64,000 bases of DNA from Lumbricus terrestris (GCA_949752735.1 OX457044.1:18585685-18649684), one strand, 5' to 3'. Numbered from the stretch's first letter, positions 32,615 through 44,838 are shown. The notes: generated from the sequence alone by a model not told the origin. Program-made: numbers and translations.

Positions 32615-33326
32615 CGTCGCCTCAGAATTATCTTCGCGTATGTCCAATTTTTTTTCAAAATCGAGTTTAGACCTGATTTGTAGCAACAATTTGCTTCTCT
32701 GTCATCACTTTTAATAGTTAAGAGATACGACAAGTCGTTTTAAAGATATTTAACCGAAAACTACCTGTCGTATGTCCATGTTCAGGATTGCCTTGTATCT
32801 CCAATTTATTTTGCCGTATCTCCAGTGCCGCATTCACGGTTTAAAAGTGCATTGTCGTATGTCCGATAAAGCTCGTCGTTGATTGGACGAAGGATATACG
32901 ACATCCCACTTCGTTGTATCATAGTGTCGTATGTCCAGGGAATAAAAAACGTTCTTTTATTAAAAAAAGGGTAGGCCTATTAAAATTGCGAAAATTGAAA
33001 CGAACAAAGTCGCAAATGATTGTGTATTGCTTTCCTTTATTATTTGAATTTTTTCAATTTTTTTCTCGGCATGATGACTTGCAATTGATTTAAATCCATT
33101 TTATACAACATTTTCCAAAATTTCACAAAAGCCATTCTAAGTTTCAGTTTAATTTTAATGCAACATCTTTTAATTAATGTCGATGCTTTAATATGACGTC
33201 TTTGCCTGAAGTTTTCTTGCATTGAATATCTATTTTTGGCGTCGAAAGTTGCGAAACTTCTACCTCGTTTTTCTCGGAATTCACAAAAGTGGACATAGCC
33301 TACGCGAAGATAATTCTCAGGCGACG
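32615..33326. mobile_element. Block B-specific element with long inverted ends (712 bp)
   Basis: Ends are near-perfect inverted repeats of about 25 bp (left CGTCGCCTCAGAATTATC, right complement CGTCGCCTGAGAATTATC, both continuing TTCGCGTA). The interior repeats GTCGTATGTCC four or five times. Blocks A and C lack it between CCTTGTGAAATTT and AATGATGATAGG. The target duplication appears short (ATTT or less), so it is probably not hAT. No transposase is encoded. Confidence 0.75.
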
Positions 33327-33392
33327 ATTTCACAAGGTACTTCATCCTGGTAGATTATAGCTATTGTAGCTTTATTAACGAATTAACCTTAC

Positions 33393-33411
33393 CGTTGATT
33401 TCTAAATCCAT
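33393..33411 (-). CDS. Receptor copy B, coding exon 1
   Basis: Identical to the exon 1 of A and C (MDLEIN plus one base), with donor GTAAGG at 33,392-33,387. It splices in phase 1 to 31,622. Confidence 0.75.
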
Positions 33412-33493
33412 TCCAGCAATTTTCACGCAGAGTCCGAGCTCGTTGTGAAGAGCGATTGTAATTGTTACTGAAGACAGAAGGTCTTTAGCCGCT

Positions 33494-33501
33494 ATATATA
33501 C
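33494..33501 (-). promoter_or_regulatory. TATA box of receptor copy B
   Basis: TATATATA on the minus strand, 83 bp upstream of the exon 1 ATG, preceded by TAGCTATA-type repeats as in A and C. Confidence 0.6.
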
Positions 33502-33689
33502 TAGCTATACCAGCTATGGGTAGGGAGGGAGAAACTAAATCAGCGCAAATACCTGCATGATGATTTAGACGCATACATGTAGGTTGCGTCAACAGAGAGG
33601 AAAGTGGAAGTTGCATACATGTACATCTGCAGATACAGTAGGCCTACTTCTACCTGCCACTGTCTCTCTATCTCACCTGTATAGCTGGC

Positions 33690-34140
33690 GACATACGGGT
33701 GTGAGGCATGGACATTAAAGAAAGAGGAGGAAAGACGTACACAGGCATTCGAGAACAAATGTCTTAGAAAGATATTAAGAGTCCCGTGGACAAAAAAATT
33801 GACCAACGAACAGGTATACATCTTACTTCATAGCATGAACAAAGCAAGAGCTGTTGACCCACGTAAAAACAAGAAAGTTACGATACTTCGGACACGTCAT
33901 GAGACAGCAAAAAGAAAGCATAGAAAACAGCCTGATGACGGGACTGATGGAGGGAGAAAGAGGAAGAGGAGGACCTAGGACGGCATGGATACCATTGGAT
34001 AGACAACATCTTGAAATGGACTGGACTTTCGGGGAGGAGACTAATGAACATGGCAGGAGATAGACAACTGTGGAAAATGCTCATCCATTCGTGCAGCCAA
34101 CCGTCGCAGAGCGACGATGGCGGAATGACATGACATGACA
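33690..34140 (+). mobile_element. LINE 3' fragment, block B copy
   Basis: The + strand reads GCEAWTLKKEEERR, FENKCLRKILRVPW, then in another frame TRKLRYFGHVMRQQ and GERGRGGPRTAW, ending in TGACATGACATGACAG. Frameshifts and the lack of an RT core make it a relic. It shows the uninterrupted order that the hAT split in block A. Confidence 0.72.
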
Positions 34141-34844
34141 GATACAGTAGGCCTACTTCTACCTGCCGCTGTCTCTCTATCTCACTCTGTATCTCTGTCC
34201 GTCTATCTCGGAGTATCTCCCAGTCAAGTTTCTAATTCTGTTTGTTCACTATTAATTAGGTAACATTGCAGCAGTAGGCTACATTACATAGATAGGTAGT
34301 ACATTACATAATTATTTTGTATTCTATATAGCATTGTCAACACCACAGTTGCAAATAATCCAGAATCTGTCTTCAACGGTGTAATTATGTTTTATCCGTG
34401 TGCAAACAGCATGATGTTATTTTACGGTCTATCTCAGAGACGTACAATAGATATTAATTAAATAATTATTTTGTCTTTATGTCGGTAGGATGCAAATTTT
34501 TCGATGTAAGCTTATATGCCAGCATTTGTTGTCTTAGGGTCATCGTTATTTAGGCCTAGGTTGTTTATTTATGGAAACCTAAGAACGTAAGCCAATAATT
34601 ATACGAGAAGCATCGACTATGTGGCTGGCAAATATTCGACAGAAGATTTTATACGACACACGCACATATCTAGCACGCACATAATGAAACTCATTAGCGT
34701 AGGTCCATTGCGTTCGAATAGACCTACACTTCGAGGCTGGTGAAGAGGTCCTAATGTTAAACTATTTGTGACGCCACACACCAAATCCCGCATTAAGGTG
34801 ATTTTCGAAGATATTGAGTTTGATACATCATTTCGGCTCTAGGA

Positions 34845-34930
34845 CCATTGCTCATAGACTGATTGCTCATTGGCTGATTGCTCAAAGGCTTATTGCTCAT
34901 ATGGCTTATTGCTCATAGGCTCATTGGTCA
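34845..34930 (-). repeat. 15-bp minisatellite, right edge of block B (inverted)
   Basis: GGCTTATTGCTCATA units, the reverse complement of the array at 1,516. Its proximal end (GGACCATTG) abuts the point where block B homology stops, at about 34,834-34,845. Confidence 0.88.
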
Positions 34931-35085
34931 TTATGTCCAAAATAAACGAACTTAGGCCTAGGTTTAAAACAAATATACCGTTTGCTATATTCTTCACGCC
35001 TTAGCTTGTGCTTATCAATTAGAGACAATTAGCATTGGTAGACTAAAAAAAAATTTCTCAATGACGAAACTTGCGATATATATAA

Positions 35086-35118
<33 letters not shown>

Positions 35119-35127
35119 CATATACAT
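34931..35127. other. Junction between blocks B and C with (TA)n
   Basis: About 145 bp without a partner in the window, then (TA)n at 35,077-35,126, then the block C start. Confidence 0.5.
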
Positions 35128-35410
35128 GAAGGCGTGAACTGACTTGTTCGAACCGTTCATTGCTCAATTATAAAGTCCATAACACCATAGGTGTTAGAAA
35201 CAAGACATTAACTGTCAATCAAACAAATTATGAAGTAGTGAACATATAAGACAGTGAACAATCCTGTATGGAACATCTTTAGTAGTGAACACTCTTGTAG
35301 TTAAAAAGTTTAACTGTTTTTACATTTGATCAATTACATGACCTAGTAGTTTTTCTTTCTATTTCAATCAGTGTTTTCTTTTCTATAACCTCACTCGACT
35401 AATTGTGACA

Positions 35411-35566
35411 GCATATGAGCAATAAGCCTATGAGCAATGAGCCATATGAGCAAAAAGACCTATGAACAATAGACCCTATGAGCAATAAGCCATATGAGCA
35501 ATAAGCCTATGAGCAATAAGCCTATGAGCAATCAGCCTATGAGCAATCAGCCTATGAGCAATGGTC
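35411..35566 (+). repeat. 15-bp minisatellite, block C start
   Basis: The (TATGAGCAATAAGCC)n array equivalent to 1,516-1,667, ending CAATGGTCCGTA and joined directly to ATGGCTTGACCTC. Confidence 0.9.
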
Positions 35567-35712
35567 CGTAATGGCTTGACCTCACTCTTCTGATAATAAA
35601 AATTCATTCATTCATTCGGAAATTTACATAGCACCCCTTCAAGAAAAAAGGTCGCAGGTCGTAGAAGGAGCGGTATGCCTGACTGCAGTCCGCGAGCCGG
35701 GTAGGCTACAAC

Positions 35713-36866
35713 CATGGGCGCCCGCACATAGGGGCAAGGGGGCACTTGCCCTCCTGGAAAATTGACACCTGTTTTTCTAATTACTACTTTTGGGGTTAAA
35801 GAAAATTTTTCCCATTGAAATACTAATATAACGAATGATACACTTCAGTGAAAGTCAGAATTTAAGTGTAGAAATCTCTCTAAAAATAAAGAAGCTCTTA
35901 ATTTTCTGCCTTGCATTTTTTCAAGCTATTGCTGAAAACGGCAACAATGACTTTTAACCCTCCTGCGGGTGCCCATTCAAATAGTATTCCTATCGATTGT
36001 GGCCTACTTGTCTGGAATCTCGCTGTAGGCCAATGTAATTTTTCACACCTGTACAAAAATTAATTATCGATAAAATTACACGAATGATAAAAATTTGAAA
36101 TTTATCAACAGCCCATTGAAATTACATGTAAGTCAGAGAGATCTACATATTCATCAGCGTTATATATGGAATCAAGCTGCTTTAAGTCAGGCTGCATTTT
36201 GTCCATTTTTGCATGCTGCCAGTACAGAATTTAGGTAGGTCAAGCTATAGAGAAACTTGAATAATTGGCTCTGGTTATCACACCTCGAGATTTTCTTCCA
36301 AAACCAATTGAAAAAGAATTGATAAAGAATTGATACCCCATTCTTCTGATTCTTGGGATCCTCCACCTTCCTAAACGACACCTGCATTAACATCTGACCC
36401 ACTGGCTACCAGACGTCTTACTTGACTACCCTTTGAATAACCTGCTGATTCGATGCAGCGCTTCTGAATAAGCTGGTGCCCTACAATCGACTTTGGAGTG
36501 GCACTTTAGAAGTTTAGAAATTACGATCAAAATATAGAAGTAACTTGATGGAGCACATGCCCCTTTAAAACTGATACCTGTTTTTCATTCATTTATTCAT
36601 TCATTCATTATATAGCGCCCATTCAAAGACCTACTTTTTAACATTCTACTTTTGATTTTTAATAAATTTCTTCGCACTAAGAAAACTATTCATATTGAAA
36701 ATGATAGGCCTGCACACGAGAAATATGCATTAAGAAACCTCTTTGAAAAATACCCGTGCTCTCACTTCCCAGCTTTGCAATTTTTAAGCTCTTGCGACTA
36801 AGAAATTTAACCATAGCCATCTTAAAAATTTTGCCCCCCCTGCAAAAATTTCTGCGGGCGCCCGGG
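35713..36866. mobile_element. Non-autonomous hAT-like transposon (block C copy)
   Basis: Ortholog of 2,076-3,231. Left end CATGGGCGCCCGCA, right end TGCGGGCGCCCGGG; flanks GCTACAAC and TATACAAC are again an imperfect 8-bp pair. No ORF of note. Confidence 0.7.
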
Positions 36867-36939
36867 TATACAACAGACTTTGAGCTCCGCTTGTGCTGCT
36901 TAGCGAAGATAGCCGCGCGCTGGACGTGCGTGGTGGAAA

Positions 36940-37305
36940 CTACGCACGAGGTTTGCCAGACGGACACGAAAAGGACCATTTTCCAATATTTCGACCAAAT
37001 GACTAAAAAAAAGGTCATCAGAAATTTTAACGGCTGAAAATGGAAAATTTTCTTCACATTTTGGTCGATGACTAAAAAATGGTCATCAGAAATTTTAACG
37101 GCTGAAAATGGAAAATTTTCTTCAGATTTTGGTCGATGACTAAAAAATGGTCATCAGAAATTTTGACGGCTGAAAATGGAAGATTTTCTTCAGATTTTGG
37201 TCGATGACTTAAAAAAAGGTCGTCAGAAATTTTTGTGACTAAAAACGGAAAATGTTATTCCACAAATTCAGCCCCCCCAAAACTGAAATCCTGGCGCCGC
37301 CACTG
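36940..37305. mobile_element. hAT MITE remnant with amplified inner repeat (block C)
   Basis: Right end CTGGCGCCGCCACTG and following TTTCGAAT are kept, but the left end is deleted (GTGGTGGAA joins ACTACGCACG). A roughly 65-bp unit (AAATTTTAACGGCTGAAAATGG) is repeated four times, against two in block A. Confidence 0.8.
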
Positions 37306-37344
37306 TTTCGAATAGACGAATCTGTAAACGAATAGGCCTATAAT

Positions 37345-37650
37345 ATTATATTATAATCATGTTGATCAGCATCTTATATATCATAATCATGTTGATCAGC
37401 ATCCTATATATTATAATTATGCTGATCAGCATCCTGTATATTATAATCATGTTGATCAGCATCCTATATATTATAATCATGTTCATCAGCATGCTATATA
37501 TTATAATCATGTTGATCAGCATCCTATTATTGTAATCATGTTGATCAGCAACCTATAGGCTACATTATAGTCATGTTGATCAGCATCCTATATATTATAA
37601 TCATGTTGATCAGCATCCTATATATTATAATCATGTTGATCAGCATTGAA
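37345..37650. repeat. 30-bp satellite, block C (contracted)
   Basis: About ten units of the same ATCATGTTGATCAGCAT repeat as 3,738-4,376; the higher-order structure is mostly lost. Confidence 0.9.
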
Positions 37651-37829
37651 CTTTTTTTTATTTCTTCGCAGAGGCGTCAGAGCCGCTACCCGATCGAGAC
37701 GGACAGATATCTGGTGCTTCTTCTTCGATCGTTGTACCGACAGCGTTTTGGCTGGCTCTCATCGCCGCAGTTTACTATGGACTCCAGTCAAACATTTAAA
37801 AGACCGCTCAATTGGTTTAGTCGTCGGGG

Positions 37830-37876
37830 CTGGGACTTGAACCCACCGGATGTTTTTCAGCCCTCTCAGCTATAGT
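37830..37876 (-). other. tRNA-like A/B boxes, block C copy
   Basis: The minus strand keeps GGTTCAAGTCC and TAGCTGAGAGGG, as at 4,555-4,610. Confidence 0.3.
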
Positions 37877-38411
37877 AACTGAAAAACAGTTGGACCCGAT
37901 CGACGGGGCGGTAATTTGGACTGAGGAAACTAGAATACAATGTAGGTCCCATCTCATGACGCCGGTACCGGTGCTGTTTCGCGTGCCACAACATTATTGA
38001 CTACATACATCTAGATTTTGACCACTTTTATTTTCCCAATGTCTCGGTCCCCGAAGTGTCAGGTCTCGCAAAGACTCGCATTAAGTCTCGCCCTATGTAC
38101 AATGTGGCCTAGTCCTAATCCAAATAGCTGCATTCTCGGTTCTAGAGGGCCTGTCAGTTTGCGTCAGACCTCATTATTCTATCGTTATTGTGTCGTGCTG
38201 TAGGCCTATTGCATTGCATTGTATAAAGTAGGATATATAAAGTGTAGTTAGGTCTTTAGGAGGTCCTGATATTATATATCACTATATAAATTAAATTGGA
38301 CGCAGAAAAGACGAAACAGGGGATTGAGGGGAAACTTATTATGGACTTTTGTTTGTAAGATCAAAATCGGAATAGCGATCTCAGGATAATAGCTAGATAT
38401 AGAGGTCTACA

Positions 38412-38686
38412 GTAGTGGAAAGAATAAAGAAAAGAAAAGAAGACTAACATGGTATCATTGGTATGGACATGTGATCAGGATGGAGAGCGGAAGAATGCCG
38501 GCAAAGGCGCTGCACGGAGAAGTGGAAGGAACGAGGAGCAGAGGACGGCCAAAGAAGAAATGGATAGATAACGTACTGGAGGACATAGAAGACAGAGGAC
38601 TGGAGCTAAGAAAGGCAATAGAACTCGCAAGAGACCGGCCGAAGTGGATAAGTTTTGTTAGAGCCTCATCGTCGGTGAATACTTGA
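38412..38686 (+). mobile_element. LINE C-terminal fragment, block C copy
   Basis: Ortholog of 5,143-5,414, one residue different, with the same TRSRGRPKKKWIDN motif and stop. Confidence 0.7.
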
Positions 38687-39346
38687 CGGAGGAGAAAGAA
38701 AGACAGAGGTCTACTCACATATTTTCATAAGTCAAGATTTTAAGAGACCGAAGGTGAGAAGTGTATTTAAGACACGAAGTAGTCTATGCAATGTCGTCTA
38801 CCCCAATCAGGACTGACCAGGATTTGGAGAACACACTATAGCCAGCTAATCCTCTGTATCAACAACCAGAGCCAAGGAATGCTAAACCTCAGTTGCCAGC
38901 ACGACCAGAGTGCAGTTTTTCAAATTTCATAATTATTATTGTATTGTAAATAGATTGACTGTAACTATAGGCAGGACTGTACTGGTAAATTTTGAGGTGA
39001 GTAGGCCTACAAGCTGACCGGGAGAAAAACCGACTTGTTGGGCCAAAACATTCTGACGACCTTTTTCTTTTTCTTTTTTAGTCATCCGGCCAAAATCTTC
39101 AGAAAATGTCATCAATTTCCCGTCCAAAGAAACTGATGACCTTTTGGTTTTTTTGTAGTCATGCACCCTCGTTTACTCGCGTATACCCGTGTACCCTGCA
39201 TTTTACTGCGTATACCCTGGTTTTCGGGAGGTGAGTAGCCTATATGATGCGTTTTTCGCCGGAGGTCAGTAGGCTACACGCTGTATACCCGCGTATATCC
39301 TCATGTACAACCCTGACTATAGGTCCTTTTAAACAATAAGGACATG

Positions 39347-39742
39347 CAAGGGCGGATACAGAAATTTTCGAAGGGGGGGGGGCAAACATTTTGGGTCTTG
39401 TTGGTGGGACAGGGGAAAAATTTCGTTGCCGCCGAAAAAACTGATGACATTTATTTTAGTCAATCGTCCAATTTTCCGGGAAAAGATAGGCTACCCATTT
39501 CAACCGCCGAAAAAACTGATGACCTTTTTTAGTCGTCAGTCATAGTCGAGAGTAATGGAAATCAAACGGGGGGGGAGGGGGAGTCCCATGCGATCAATTT
39601 TTTAATAGGGGGACCCGATGTCCTGCTTTTCTCTCCCGCTGCATTTATTTAATGGTTTGTTGAAACCAAATGGGGGCACGTCCCATGCAATTTTTAAATG
39701 GAGGGGGCCATGGCCGGATTGGCCCCCCTGGATCCGCCCCTG
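39347..39742. mobile_element. hAT MITE (block C copy of 6,071-6,458)
   Basis: Same ends (CAAGGGCGGATACAG...CTGGATCCGCCCCTG) and flanks (GGACATG / AGGATATG). Inner G-runs differ in length. Confidence 0.85.
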
Positions 39743-39939
39743 AGGATATGTACGTCTATTCCTCTGTCTAGAAATGACTCTCATGAAGACGTTAACTAAG
39801 TTCATTATGCCGGACTTTGCCAGTGATTTGTAACAAAAATCAATTGAAGACATAAAATAATGGTAAAAAGACTTTGAGGCGTTATTTAGCAAGAGACGAG
39901 TGTTTGCTTTATGCACCGATAATGCACCGGCCTTCTATG

Positions 39940-40298
39940 GGCAGCTATAGGCCTAGTATAGGCTATAGGCCTACTTTATAGGCTATATGCCTAGTTAAGG
40001 CTATAGGCCTACTTTATAGGCTATATGCCTAGTATAGGCTATAGGCCTACTTTATAGGCTACAGGCCTACTTTATGGACTTTAGGCCTAGTACAGGCTGT
40101 AGGCCTACTTTATAGGCTATAGGCCTAGTATAGGCTATAGGCCTGCTTTATAGGCTATGTGCCTAGTATAGGCTACAGGCCTACTTTATAGGCTATAGGT
40201 CTGCTTTATAGGCTCTAGGCCTAGTATAGGTTGTAGGCCTACTTTATAGGCTAAAGGCCTAGTATAGGCTATAGGCTTACTTTATAGGCTATAGGTCT
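39940..40298. repeat. 38-bp AGGCCTA minisatellite, block C
   Basis: Partner of 6,650-7,015; interrupted at its right edge by a LINE insertion. Confidence 0.92.
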
Positions 40299-40301
40299 GA
40301 T

Positions 40302-41070
40302 GATGATGCTGTCCATCCTCATTTCTGAGGGTCGGAGACCAGAGACAACGACAGCAGCTTCCTCCATTCCTCTCTGTCCTGCGCCCGTCTGACACAGTCC
40401 ACAGGTGGTAATCCGGTCCAGTCACAGACATCGTCCATCCAACGCCTCCTTGGTCTTCCCCGTGCTCTGGTACCCTCAATTCGTCCTTGTATTAGCAGTG
40501 TCGATATGTTGTCTGCCCTCATCAGGTGTCCGAAGTATCGCAGTTTCCTTTTCTGCACCCTCTCCAGCAGTCTCTGTTTCGGCCGCAGCTCCGCTAAAAT
40601 CGAGGCATTTGTTCTGTGTTCCCTCCAGTCGACCTGCATCATTCTTCTATACGTCATCATCTCAAATGCCGTCAATCTTCTTTTATCCGCCGCCTTCAGA
40701 GTCCATGCCTCACTTCCATACAACGCCACTGACCACACCATCGCCTCCATAACCCTCCTCTTCAGTGCATTTCCGACCGAACGATCTTTCCACAGGCAGT
40801 CCAGTGACCCCATCGCCGTCCGAGCCATCCCCAATCTAGCCCTGATTTCTCGGCTTCCGTCTCCAGTGTCATCTATCAACGCTCCCAGGTAGCGGAAAGC
40901 CTCAACCTGTTCTAGAGGTTCCCCATTGCAGGTGATCTGAATTGTTTCTCTCGTTTTGGATACTACCATAACTTTTGTCTTTTTTATACCTATTTCCAAA
41001 CCGTATTCCTTTGAGACCTCATTTATCCTATCTATCAGTTGTTGAAGTGCTGCTGCTGACGTCGCAAATA
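40302..41070 (-). mobile_element. 5'-truncated LINE inserted in block C (minus strand)
   Basis: An open frame runs leftward from about 41,067 to 40,319. The frame shows YLGALIDDTGDGSREI, VWSVALYGSEAWTLKA, AFEMMTYRRMMQVDW, RKLRYFGHLMR and RARGRPRRRWMDDV. This is the C-terminal part of an endonuclease-reverse-transcriptase LINE, after the catalytic box. It ends in a (CATCAT)n tail at 40,299-40,310. Repeated ATAGGTCT flanks are consistent with a target duplication, and block A at about 7,005 is the empty site. The frame is intact over about 230 codons, so insertion is recent. Confidence 0.85.
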
Positions 41071-41079
41071 GGTCTACAG

Positions 41080-42870
41080 GTCTATAGGTCTACAGCATAT
41101 TTTTTCGCATGTTGGAAAGCAGTGTCGCTACATTTCCAAATTTAGTTTCTCTTCATTCCATCGAGGCACCTTGTAACGGCATACATGTAGCTGAGTTACG
41201 GCGCCATACAAATTGTCATTGTTATTAACATAATTTATACAGTTAAATAATGATATTATGATTTCCCGTTACAGTGCCCATTTGTTTGTCCTTTGAGTAG
41301 TTGAATATCTGTATCCCAGATGAAGAATAGTTGAATATTTGTATCTCAGATGATCGAAGACCACTCGATTCCATTTGACTGCAGCCTTCTTTCAGACAAT
41401 CGAATCTCAGATCGATGCCGGTGTCATGGCGGACACAATGCTGTCTGTCAGTAAGGTAGGAGGTCGATCATCCACTGTAAAGCAGTGGAAGACAAACCAA
41501 AAGAAAGAAAGATGCAGTCGCTGGAGAAGAATAATGTACTGGTGAATCAGTGCCATGAATTCCAATAAAATTCGGCTGATATCGCAAAAACATTATGCCA
41601 ACATTTAAAGCACATAATCATGATTGTAATACTAAGTTGTGTAGCCTAAATAGGGGTTTCAGATGGCCGATTCTTTACAGCAAATTCCCATACTCCCGAC
41701 GGTGACCCGACATAGCGCGTGGAAAGCTAAATTGATTTCTAGGCCTAATTAAAGGCCACCTTCGATTGCTATTACAATTAAATTTTGAATACCAAAGGTC
41801 ACACAAGGAACTCCTAAGTTTTGTCCACCACAAATTCATAGCTTGAATTTCAAGTAGGAGAGATCAAACGCGCGAGATACTGCCATACTAAATGTGGCGG
41901 TCCACACCGAAATCAGCATTAAGTCGAAAATTATACATCAGAGATATTTAGGGAAATAGTAGCCTATGTTTATGATTTTTTTTTTGTGCAGAATTAAATT
42001 TTTTTTTTATTTTTAAAAAGTAATTTCTACAAGTTTTAGAGCTATTTTAATGTTTTTGATATACAAATTAGTTTGTGTTGAGTTGATTTGTCAATTAATT
42101 AGTTTAATTGGAACACTTCCCCCCTTATATCTTCAGTTGGAACAAAGCTAGAGCAATACTTTTTGTCATTTTAAAGCCGGAGACAAGGCCTTTGAAATGA
42201 TGTATCAAACTCAATATCTTGGAAAATCACCTTAATGCTGGATTTGGTGTGTGGCGTCACAAATAGTTTAACATTAGGACCTCTTCACCAACCTCGAAGT
42301 GTAGGTCTATTCGAACGCAATGGATCTACGCTAATGAGTTTCATTATGTGCGTGCTAGAGATGTGCGTGTCCTATAGAATCTTCTGTCGAATATTTGCCA
42401 GCCACATAGTCGATGCTTCTTGTATAATAATTATTATTGGCTTACGTTCTTAGGTTTCCATAAATAAACAATCTAGGCCTAAATAACGATGACCCTAAGA
42501 CAACAAATGCTGGCATATAAGCTTACATCGGAAGATTTGCATCCTACCGACATAAAGACAAAATAATTATTTAATTAATATCTGCTGCGTCTCTGAGATA
42601 GACCTTAACATAACATCATGCTGTTTGCACACGGTTAAAAAATAATTACACCGTTGAAGACAGATTCTGGATTATTTGCAACTGTGGTGTTGACAATGCT
42701 ATGTAGTATACAAAATAATTATGTAATGTACTACCTATCTATGTAGCCTACTGCTGCAATGTTACCTAATTAATAGTGAATAAACAAAATTAGAAACATG
42801 ACTGGGAGATCCGAGATAGACGGACAGAGATACAGAGTGAGATAGAGAGACAGTGGCAGGTAGAAGTACT
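41080..42870. other. Non-coding duplicated stretch
   Basis: Partner of 7,020-8,790; no gene seen. T-runs and C-runs near 41,970-42,124 differ from block A. Confidence 0.5.
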
Positions 42871-42872
42871 GT

Positions 42873-43330
42873 ATCTGTCATGTCATGTCATGTCATTCCG
42901 CCATCGTCACTCTGCGACGGTTGGCTGCACGAATGGATGAGCATTTTCCACAGTTGTCTATCTCATGTCATGTTCATTAGTCTCCTCCCCGAAAGTCCAG
43001 TCCATTTCAAGATGTTGTCTGTCCATGCCGTTCTAGGTCCTCCTCTTCCTCTTTCTCCCTCCATCAGTCCCGTCATCAGGTTGTTTTCTATGCTTTCTTT
43101 TTGCTGTCTCATGACGTGTCCGAAGTATCGTGACTTTCTTGTTTTTACGTGGGTTCACATTTCTTGCCTTGTTCCTGCTATGAAGTACACCTGTTCGTTG
43201 GTCAACTTTTTTGTCCATGGGACTCTTAATATCTTTCTAAGACATTTGTTCTCGAATGCCTGTATAGGCCTACGTCTTTCCTCCTCTTTCTTTAATGTCC
43301 ATGCCTCACACCCGTATGATGCCAGAGATA
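42873..43330 (-). mobile_element. LINE 3' fragment, block C (uninterrupted)
   Basis: Same relic as in A and B, without the hAT insertion: the junction GAAGTACACCTGTTCG at about 43,182 is the unoccupied target. Tail (TGACA)n at the left end. Confidence 0.72.
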
Positions 43331-43517
43331 CAGGTGAAATAGAGAGACAGTGGCAGGTAGAAGTAGGCATGCTGTATCTGCAGATGTACATGTATGCAAC
43401 TTCCACTTTCCTCTCTGTTAATTGACGCAACCTACATGTATGCGTCTTAATCAACAGGTAGGCCTATTTGCGCTGATTTAGTTTCTCCCTCCCTATACCT
43501 ATAGCTGGTATAGCTGG

Positions 43518-43525
43518 TATATATA
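43518..43525 (+). promoter_or_regulatory. TATA box of receptor copy C
   Basis: TATATATA 89 bp upstream of the exon 1 ATG, same context as copy A. Confidence 0.6.
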
Positions 43526-43606
43526 GCGGTTAAAGACCTTCTGTCTTCAGTAACAATTACAATCGCTCTTCACAACGATATTGGACTCTACGTGAAAATT
43601 GCTGGA

Positions 43607-43625
43607 ATGGATTTAGAAATCAACG
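43607..43625 (+). CDS. Receptor copy C, coding exon 1
   Basis: ATG...AAC G with donor GTAAGG at 43,626; splices in phase 1 to 45,865. The ATG at 45,828, upstream of the acceptor, would give a different N-terminus that is not conserved in A or B, so it is not preferred. Confidence 0.75.
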
Positions 43626-43800
43626 GTAAGGTTAATTCGCTAATAAAGCTACAATAGCTATACTCTACCAGGATGAAGTACCTTGTGAAATTTAATGATG
43701 ATAGGTGTTACAGATGTTCAAATGAACGCAAGTGGGCCTTAACTATTGGCCTACAGTAGGCCTGCGTAGCGTGCAGGAGTGCATCCTTTGACGCACAGGC

Positions 43801-44603
43801 AACATTTGGTTTGGCACTCCTAAGCAGCTTCAAAAACTCGACTATTCACTGCTCTCTCAAACTTTTCCTCACTTTAACTTCTCCTCCAGTGTTCGAGACC
43901 TAGGTGTCACCCTTGATAGTTCTCTTACCTTCACTGAGCACATTGCCAATCTTACTCGCTCTTCCTATTTCCAGCTAAGGCGTCTCAGGGCTATTCGCAA
44001 ATCTGTCTCATCATCGATCTTTACCTCAATTGTGCATGCTTTTGTATGTTCCCGGATCGACTATTGCAACTCTGTCCTTATTGGGCTGCCTAAGGTTCGC
44101 CTAGCTCCTCTGCAATCTGTACTCAATGCCGCTGCTAGGCTCATTGCCCGTCTTCCTCGATTCTCCCACATTTCTACATTCATGACTGAACAACTTCACT
44201 GGCTTCCACTCTCGGCCCGTATTCAATTTAAAGTCCTGATTTTGGTCCTTAAGTCTCAAATGGGTCTTGCTCCGAAGTATCTGTGTGATCAGATACACCG
44301 CCCCCTTTCTGCCACTTCACTGCGTCCTCTTAGGTCCTCTGATCGGCTTGACCTCTTTGTCCCCCGAGTCAGGACCGCCATGGCTCAATCCAGATCATTC
44401 GCCTGCATTGGTCCCTCCCTGTGGAATGGGCTTCCCCCATCAGTTCGCTCTGCCATCCTCTCTGGTAGTGTATCCTCGTCTTTCTCTCGTCTAAAAACTT
44501 GTCTTTTTTCTCGGAGTTAAACGCACTGGGAGCGCTTCTGAAAGGCTCGTGCTGCGAGAAGCGCTTTATAAATGGTCAGATAAGATAAGATAAGATAAGA
44601 TAA
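43801..44603 (+). mobile_element. 5'-truncated CR1/L2-type LINE in intron of receptor C
   Basis: An uninterrupted frame runs from 43,801 to the stop at 44,518. Its motifs are IWFGTPKQLQ, VRDLGVTLDSSLTFTEHI, SRIDYCNSVLIGLPK, LNAAARLIARLPRFSHIS, LHWLPLSARIQFKV and SLWNGLPPSVR, the classic RT C-terminal half of CR1/L2-like LINEs. A short 3' UTR with GCGCTTTATAAATGG ends in (GATAA)n at 44,578-44,603. Blocks A and B lack it (GGCAACTTAGGTAGGCGG in A). It lies in sense orientation within the intron. Confidence 0.9.
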
Positions 44604-44618
44604 GGTAGGCGGCTGTAG

Positions 44619-44838
44619 GCCTATGATACAGGGCTGTTTTTAAGGAATTTTTAGAACTGCACAACCTCTTCTCTCCTTTCTCGTTCTCCATGGTAAATTA
44701 GGCTACTCCCAATCTGAGGAAAATGGAATATTTTCACTAGTTTTAACTGCACGGAACGTGACGGAAGTGCTTCTACAACTGTACAAATCCATTTAGAACT
44801 GCACATTTTGTGTACAACTGCACGTTAAAAAAGCCCTG
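44619..44838. mobile_element. hAT MITE in intron of receptor C, TSD CTATGATA
   Basis: Ortholog of 12,481-12,690, with the same TSD on both sides. Confidence 0.9.

Larger units (their letters stand above)
29425..34834 (-). repeat. Segmental duplication block B (inverted partial copy)
   Basis: The reverse complement matches block A from about 8,128 to 18,870 and block C from about 42,190 to 49,420. It includes the receptor gene, its promoter, one intronic MITE and the LINE fragment. It lacks the CTATGATA MITE of A and C, the A-specific 15,290-18,465 insert and C's LINE and hAT insertions. Each outer edge carries a (TATGAGCAATAAGCC)n array, in opposite orientations. Confidence 0.9.
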
